Shown here in pieces: positions 44,115 to 48,026 of a stretch of 48,026 nucleotides of DNA (positions are counted from its first letter, which is position 1; every line of letters starts with the position of its first letter). The notes under the pieces are model-generated. The model made no database searches. It saw only the letters and a list, made by a program, of their open reading frames with translations, and was not told where the DNA came from. Source of the DNA: Pseudomonas frederiksbergensis (GTDB taxonomy: Bacteria; Pseudomonadota; Gammaproteobacteria; Pseudomonadales; Pseudomonadaceae); contig NZ_JQGJ02000026.1 of assembly GCF_000802155.2 (NCBI RefSeq), forward strand, positions 1-48,026, read 5' to 3'. A program made the position numbers and the translations under genes.

Positions 44115-44141
44115 AATTGTGCAAGCACCTCTTGCACAATT
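44115..44141. repeat. Short perfect inverted repeat
   Basis: AATTGTGCAAG (44115-44125) and CTTGCACAATT (44131-44141), 11-bp arms with a 5-bp centre CACCT. It lies between the IS66 remnant and the DUF6124 gene. Could be an operator or a transposon end; no homology is asserted. Confidence 0.6.
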
Positions 44142-44172
44142 GGAGCTCATCGCTTCAGGGACTCTCGGATAC

Positions 44173-44200
44173 AAAAAGGTCTTGCTAGCAAGACCTTTTT
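44173..44200. terminator. Bidirectional intrinsic terminator after the DUF6124 gene
   Basis: AAAAAGGTCTTGC and GCAAGACCTTTTT, a 13-bp palindrome with T runs on both sides. It lies about 30 bp past the stop of the minus-strand DUF6124 gene and can end transcription in either direction. Confidence 0.85.
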
Positions 44201-44228
44201 TCATACCTGGGGTAAGCGCGACCCCTTG

Positions 44229-44588
44229 CTACCTCACCTCAACAATATCCAAAGCCCGATTCGCCAACAATTCACTCACCTCAATCACCTGCAAAATCCC
44301 CATCGCAACACGCCGGCGCGATCCATCAAGATCAAACGCCAAATCACTGATCATGGCATTCGCCGAAGCCAGGTTTTCGCTGAGACTCGCAAGCAAACAT
44401 TCCGAATCAACATCCGGGGCGATACGGAGAATGGAGTTGGGATTGTCAGACGTTTCTTTCTTCGGCGTAGGCTTCAGATAAAAATCCAAAGCCCGTTCAG
44501 CAGCTTCATCAAGCTTCTTGTTACGAGCAGTCTGAGCGCGAGATACATGCTCATCTGCAGTCGGAGGGTTCGGTGTAATTTTTGCCAT
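44229..44588 (-). CDS. DUF6124 family protein
   Basis: A 119-residue protein of the Pseudomonas-restricted DUF6124 (formerly DUF3077-type) group. It has KLDEAAERALDFYLKP (helix), LRIAPDVDSECLLASLSENLASANAMISDLAFDLDGSRRRVAMGI, and the ending EVSELLANRALDI. It is an all-helical cytoplasmic protein with no known function. The start is MAKITPNPP with AAGGA 10 nt upstream. The leader region 44589-44810 is unusually structured (see separate entry), so regulation at the RNA level is likely. A strong terminator follows. Confidence 0.85.
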   Translation of the reverse strand: MAKITPNPPTADEHVSRAQTARNKKLDEAAERALDFYLKPTPKKETSDNPNSILRIAPDVDSECLLASLSENLASANAMISDLAFDLDGSRRRVAMGILQVIEVSELLANRALDIVEVR

Positions 44589-44810
44589 CGACTTAGGTTC
44601 CTTAAATGATGCTGCAACCACCTCGCGACTAAACGAGAGGGCGGCAGCTGTGCGCAGGTTAGTCGACCGGTGAACCTAAGAATCCCGGCGCGCCCGGGGG
44701 CGCCCTGCGCACAGCCACCATCATTACAGGAACAGCAAAGCCTGTCCGACGGGGACTTGTTACGCCTTAGGTTGAGACGGGCGACTAAACCCGATCACTG
44801 ATGCTCAGTG
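44589..44810 (-). promoter_or_regulatory. Structured leader with mutually exclusive inverted repeats (DUF6124 gene)
   Basis: The 222 bp upstream of the DUF6124 gene contain one inverted box pair flanked by two direct copies. On the plus strand: CTTAGGTT (44592) with GCGACTAAAC (44625); then GGTTAGTCG (44657) with AACCTAAG (44673); then CTTAGGTT (44766) with GCGACTAAAC (44781). The central pair can pair with the start-proximal pair or the distal pair, not both. A 12-bp stem GCTGTGCGCAGG (44647) / CCTGCGCACAGC (44704) crosses the distal option. In the mRNA the proximal pairing abuts the AAGGA ribosome binding site (44599-44603), so an on/off leader switch is possible. I recall near-identical leaders before other DUF6124 genes in Pseudomonas. 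Confidence 0.65.
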
Positions 44811-44960
44811 ACAAGACTCAAACTACCGAAGGGCCCCAAAACGCACAAGCCAGCGGATTCTGGCGTAGTTGTAGGCAATGGCGCAAGAAAACGTCAGTCG
44901 CGCCCTGGATTCCAAGCGCCCAATAAACACCGCGCCGCGCCCCCCCGCCAAGAGAGGATA

Positions 44961-45060
44961 ACGTGTCGCCGTTTTGCGATTTCTGCGACACGTTCCCTAC
45001 TCATGTCGCTACCGACGACATGAGAACAAAATGTGTCGTCAAAACGGCGTTTTAGCGACA
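44961..45060. repeat. Cluster of three TGTCG-type palindromes
   Basis: Three hairpins in 100 bp share the half-site TGTCG: ACGTGTCGC/GCGACACGT (44961-44993), TCATGTCG/CGACATGA (45001-45023), and TGTCG...CGACA (45034-45060), whose interior is also palindromic (AAAAC-GGC-GTTTT). The spacing (about 35-40 bp between centres) looks like a protein-binding array or folded RNA, not a coding region. It fills part of the roughly 510-bp gap between the DUF6124 gene and the pseudogene. Confidence 0.6.
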
Positions 45061-45097
45061 TGACGGGTAAAGCGACTTCTGGGGATTGACTCGCCCC

Positions 45098-45578
45098 TCA
45101 TCCCAACACATTCAAACAAACCACCTTCGGCTGGGTCATTTCCTCATACGCAAACCGCACCCCTTCCCTGCCCAAACTCCCAAACTCCCAAACTTGGAAC
45201 CATCAACGGCATCGCATCAAACCGGAAATCCAACGAGTCATTGATCACCACGCCCCCCGCCTCGATCCGCCGCGCAGCGCTCATCGCCGTGGACAAATCA
45301 TTGGTGAAAATCCCAGCATGAAGCGCGTACTCAGGCTCGTTCGCCAACGCGATCGCCTCATCAAACGTCTCGAATACCTGCAACACCACCACTGGCGCGA
45401 ACGCTTCGTTGCCCCAAATCCGGCTGGAATGATCGACATTTTCCAACACAGTAGCCGCATAACAATTGCTCTGACGCCGATGCCCGCAGAGCAACGTGGC
45501 GCCTTGCTGCAGCGCTTCGTTCACCACCTGTTCGGCGTTCTGCGCAGCCTGTTGGGTGATCATCGGGCCGCTGAGGAG
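45098..45578 (-). pseudogene. Aldehyde dehydrogenase C-terminal remnant
   Basis: The C-terminal third of an aldehyde dehydrogenase: GPMITQQAAQNAEQVVNEAL, GATLLCGHRRQ, the ENVDHSSRIWGNEAFAPVVV segment, FETFDEAIALANEPEYALHAGIFTND, and INDSLDFRFDAMP. The end is broken: after FDAMP the frame is lost by a 1-base deletion and an 8-bp tandem duplication (AAACTCCC twice at about 45174-45189). The proper ending (GREGVRFAYEEMTQPK, then VVCLNVLG and stop at 45098) survives in another frame. The catalytic cysteine and N-terminal two thirds are missing; it is fused to the PLP-enzyme fragment. Confidence 0.85.
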
Positions 45579-45811
45579 TTTGGTCGCGCTGTGGATCACC
45601 ACGTCGACAGCCAGTGCCAACGGGGTCTGGTTCAGCGGCGTGGCGAAGGTGTTGTCCGCCACCACCAGCGCGCCGACGCGTTTAGCCGCGGCGACCAGAC
45701 GTCGATGTCGTCGTAACCGTACGCGGCGCTGACGACGATGGGAGTCTGGGTGGCGTTGTAGGGATGCCTGACTTGCTCCCCGCCCCACACCGCTCGGGTG
45801 CCCGCTCCTGC
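45579..45811 (-). pseudogene. Cys/Met-metabolism PLP enzyme remnant, fused to the ALDH remnant
   Basis: Two joined pieces of a cystathionine gamma-synthase/methionine gamma-lyase family enzyme. The N-terminal piece reads GAGTRAVWGGEQVRHPYNATQTP and SAAYGYDDIDVW. Near 45697-45704 the frame jumps to RLVAAAKRVGALVVADNTFATPLNQ, which in intact relatives lies about 140 residues further on, so a large internal deletion occurred. It continues to the PLP-lysine region HSATKLLSG and is then joined in frame to an aldehyde dehydrogenase (GPMI). It cannot be functional. Confidence 0.82.
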
Positions 45812-45850
45812 GTTGATTAGCCCTGCGCTGTCAGGTTTTTTGTTGTGACT

Positions 45851-46119
45851 ACTCGTACTGAGGGGGCGGACGTTGAGCCATCCGCCGGAATCTGAGGCCA
45901 ATATAGGGAAAAGCCGCGCCCCCCGAGAAACGATGTTATCGGTGCCAAAGGGGTGGTTTTTTTAATGGCTGGACGCCTTGGTAACTTGCCTCCTGTGGGC
46001 TTCTTGCGTGCGCAGGGCCAATTAAAGATTTGCCCTACAGCCACTGCCGCCTTCCCTGACTTATTTCTCTGGCTATCCCCGGCAAAGTCTCGCGCCTTCC
46101 TGCGCTGCGAGATGTCCGA
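45851..46119. other. Intergenic region, no gene seen
   Basis: Between the fused pseudogene and the Rhs gene I see no coding frame with family resemblance, no terminator and no strong promoter. The Rhs frame has a TGA at 46057-46059 and no ATG before 46120. Confidence 0.5.
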
Positions 46120-48026
46120 ATGCGTTTCCCTGACAAGACTCCGTCTATAAGCGGCGCCATTGGTACGCTGGTCCTGACCGTCATGAACTCGCCCGATGCC
46201 GAGGCGGTGCTAAAGGATTTTCGCAATTGCCTGGGCGACTACGACACCTGGGCGGAAAAGTTCTGGAACGGCCAGACGCTGGACATCGAGCAGGTTTTCA
46301 AGGTGGGCAACGAAGTGTCGCTCGCGCCTGCGAAGGACGGCGGCAAGCAAGCCAGCGCGGTGGTGGCGAGCTGTCCGGCACAAGGCCCGCTGACGCTGGT
46401 GCATATGTTCCAAGCCTCGCGTTTCGTGCCGATCGGCGACACACCGGTGGTGCTCGAACCCATCATTCGGGACGAGTTGGGGAAAGAAACGTTTGGCGAT
46501 CCCATCCCATACGTCATCGGCCCCAGCGGCATTCTGGAAATATCCGAATGCGACCGTGGCCAACGTTATCGCATCAGCTTTTTTCCAAATATCACGACCG
46601 GTCATGTCCAGGCGCTGTATGCCTCGTATCAAACAGCGATCGGCGAGCTCGAAGGCTGGCTGAAAGCCGAGTGGAAAGCGTTTCAACCGCTGTGGAAGGA
46701 GCATTCGGCAAAAGGTTTCCTGGATCGCTACAACACGTTGCAGGACGCTCAGCTGCGTGGCTTTGAAAACGCTTTGTATAAGCTGTGGGACGACGTCAAA
46801 CAGATCTTCGATCTGCTGGCGGACCTGCAGGCCAACAGTGAAAAGTTGCTGGAATACTTCACCGAGGCCGAACTTGAGCAACTGCTGAAAGCTTCATCCG
46901 AAGCGATCGCCAAAGCGCTGATGATCGTGAGCGATGAGCCCTTGCTCTTCGTTTACACCGCGGCGTTCATCAGCTGGATGCGGATGTTGCCGCCCCGGTA
47001 CTTGGCCGAAGCGCTGGGTGAAATGCGCGCCTCGATTCTGATCAACCTCATCTTGGCGCGTTTAACCGCTGGCCTGGGCGTCGGCCTGCGAATGAGCGGC
47101 AAGGTACTACGTCATGTCCGTTCGGAGCGTGTTCGGACATGGCTGCAGGCGTCGAGCCAGCGCCTAGGCCAACTCGGTGGTGACAGCCTTAACGCCCATG
47201 CCGATGTGCTCAAGCCGGTCGTGATTGCCGGCCGAGGCCCATCCGTAGGCCCCGCTCCCGTCACACCGTTGCACATCACCGCAGGGGATTCCCCACCGCT
47301 GTCGGTCAGCAACCCGGCTCCGGTCGTGCGGGAAAAATCCCAGCCCTCTACTCGGCTGAGCAAACAAGAACACCACGACGACGCCTCCACTCAATCGACA
47401 AACCCCAACGGCGACCCCGCCGACAGCGCCGCCCAGACCCGCACCAACGGCTGTCCGGTGTCGATGGTCACCGGCGAAGAACTGCTGACCCTGGACGACG
47501 GCACCCTCGACGGACGCCTGCCGTTTACCTTCACCCGGCTCTATCGCACCAGCGCCGCCGAACTGGACATCGGCCTCGGCCGCGGTTGGAGCCATGCCCT
47601 GGCCCATCGCCTGTTGCTCGAAGGCGAGCAGGTCATCTGGATCGACCAGGAAAACCGCCGCACCGCCTTCCCCCGCCCGAGCCTGCAACGCCCGGCGATC
47701 CACAACAGCCTGGCCCGCGCGGCCATCTACCTGAGCAGCGAGCCGGACGAACTGATCATCGCCCAGCCCGGCGAAGACACCCCTTTCCTACACTTTCGCG
47801 ACGGGCATCTGATCGCCTTGAGCGATCGGTACGACAACCGCCTGACCGTCCAGCGCAACATCTACGGCGACATCAGCCGACTGGACAACGGCGCTGGGCG
47901 CTGCCTGCGCCTGCGCTATGAACACCGCCACCTGGTCGCCATCGACTATCAGACTTATCACCCAGCACCGACCCGCGACGAAAGTTGGCGCACTGAACAA
48001 ACGCTGGTTTCCTACCGCTACGACGG
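46120..48026 (+). CDS. Rhs-family polymorphic toxin, 5' part (runs off window)
   Basis: An uninterrupted frame of 635 codons without a stop before the window end. Residues 1-440 are an N-terminal region (opening MRFPDKTPSISGAIG, then DFRNCLGDYDTWAEKFWNG, with hydrophobic stretches LLFVYTAAFISWMRML and ASILINLILARLTAGLGVGL near 275-330). Residue about 443 starts the DUF6531/Rhs core (NGCPVSMVTGEELLTLDD, LPFTFTRLYRTS, GLGRGWSHALAHRLLLEGEQ), followed by beta-rich RHS sequence. Rhs proteins of this kind are delivered by type VI secretion and end in variable toxin tips with a cognate immunity gene, which would lie outside. No PAAR domain is visible, so a VgrG or EagR partner may supply it. The ribosome binding site is weak. 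Confidence 0.88.
   Translation, partial: MRFPDKTPSISGAIGTLVLTVMNSPDAEAVLKDFRNCLGDYDTWAEKFWNGQTLDIEQVFKVGNEVSLAPAKDGGKQASAVVASCPAQGPLTLVHMFQASRFVPIGDTPVVLEPIIRDELGKETFGDPIPYVIGPSGILEISECDRGQRYRISFFPNITTGHVQALYASYQTAIGELEGWLKAEWKAFQPLWKEHSAKGFLDRYNTLQDAQLRGFENALYKLWDDVKQIFDLLADLQANSEKLLEYFTEAELEQLLKASSEAIAKALMIVSDEPLLFVYTAAFISWMRMLPPRYLAEALGEMRASILINLILARLTAGLGVGLRMSGKVLRHVRSERVRTWLQASSQRLGQLGGDSLNAHADVLKPVVIAGRGPSVGPAPVTPLHITAGDSPPLSVSNPAPVVREKSQPSTRLSKQEHHDDASTQSTNPNGDPADSAAQTRTNGCPVSMVTGEELLTLDDGTLDGRLPFTFTRLYRTSAAELDIGLGRGWSHALAHRLLLEGEQVIWIDQENRRTAFPRPSLQRPAIHNSLARAAIYLSSEPDELIIAQPGEDTPFLHFRDGHLIALSDRYDNRLTVQRNIYGDISRLDNGAGRCLRLRYEHRHLVAIDYQTYHPAPTRDESWRTEQTLVSYRYD

Noticed and set aside
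44808..45023. 71-residue plus-strand frame in the region upstream of the DUF6124 gene
   Set aside because: It runs through the TGTCG palindromes, has no recognisable motif, and no ribosome binding site was seen.
46112..46150. Alternative ATG at 46112 as the Rhs start
   Set aside because: It is in a different frame from the Rhs coding sequence and soon meets a stop.

Overview
The window is a stretch of a Pseudomonas chromosome, most like the P. fluorescens group. This rests on the gene families, the high G+C content with NNC/NNG codon preference, the REP-like palindromes, and the gene order. As I recall it, the order from lipA to ppa follows P. aeruginosa PAO1 PA3996 to PA4031. No rRNA, tRNA or CRISPR array was seen.

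Layout. (1) 1-11.7 kb, minus strand: a core cell-envelope and housekeeping block, transcribed proA > nadD > rsfS > rlmH > mrdA > rodA > sltB1/mltB > rlpA > dacA > ybeD > lipB > lipA. It joins proline and NAD synthesis, ribosome maturation, the elongasome (PBP2/RodA), two lytic transglycosylases, a D,D-carboxypeptidase and lipoate synthesis. (2) 11.9-21.1 kb, mixed strands: an alkyladenine glycosylase, a DedA-PAP2 membrane fusion, a LON-domain protein, lrgAB, a MaoC hydratase, a MORN-repeat/C13-peptidase lipoprotein, a Rossmann oxidoreductase, a YceK-like lipoprotein, ubiX and mpl. (3) 21.3-28.8 kb: ethanolamine catabolism, with a sigma54 activator (EatR type) divergent from aldehyde dehydrogenase-eat-eutB-eutC. 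The intergenic region holds a -24/-12 promoter and a palindromic upstream site. (4) 28.9-32.9 kb: a GNAT acetyltransferase, dedA, mtfA, a 157-bp MITE-like inverted repeat, ppa with a strong terminator, and a LexA/CI-like S24 regulator with an inverted repeat abutting its start codon.

(5) 33.2-46 kb is an accessory region of lower G+C. It carries a tightly overlapped minus-strand defence operon: HTH regulator > Mrr-type endonuclease > hsdM > hsdS > Abi_C/HEPN-like protein > membrane-anchored unknown > hsdR > decayed rhuM. The placement of the Abi gene between hsdS and hsdR recalls the prrC anticodon-nuclease arrangement. Around the operon lie an IS66-family remnant, a DUF6124 gene with an unusual leader of mutually exclusive inverted repeats over its ribosome binding site, a cluster of TGTCG palindromes, and a fused pseudogene (Cys/Met PLP enzyme plus aldehyde dehydrogenase). 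(6) 46.1 kb to the end: the 5' part of an Rhs-family polymorphic toxin gene that runs off the window.

The points most worth follow-up are the DUF6124 leader, the Abi plus membrane-protein pair inside the type I restriction operon, and the MORN-C13 lipoprotein.
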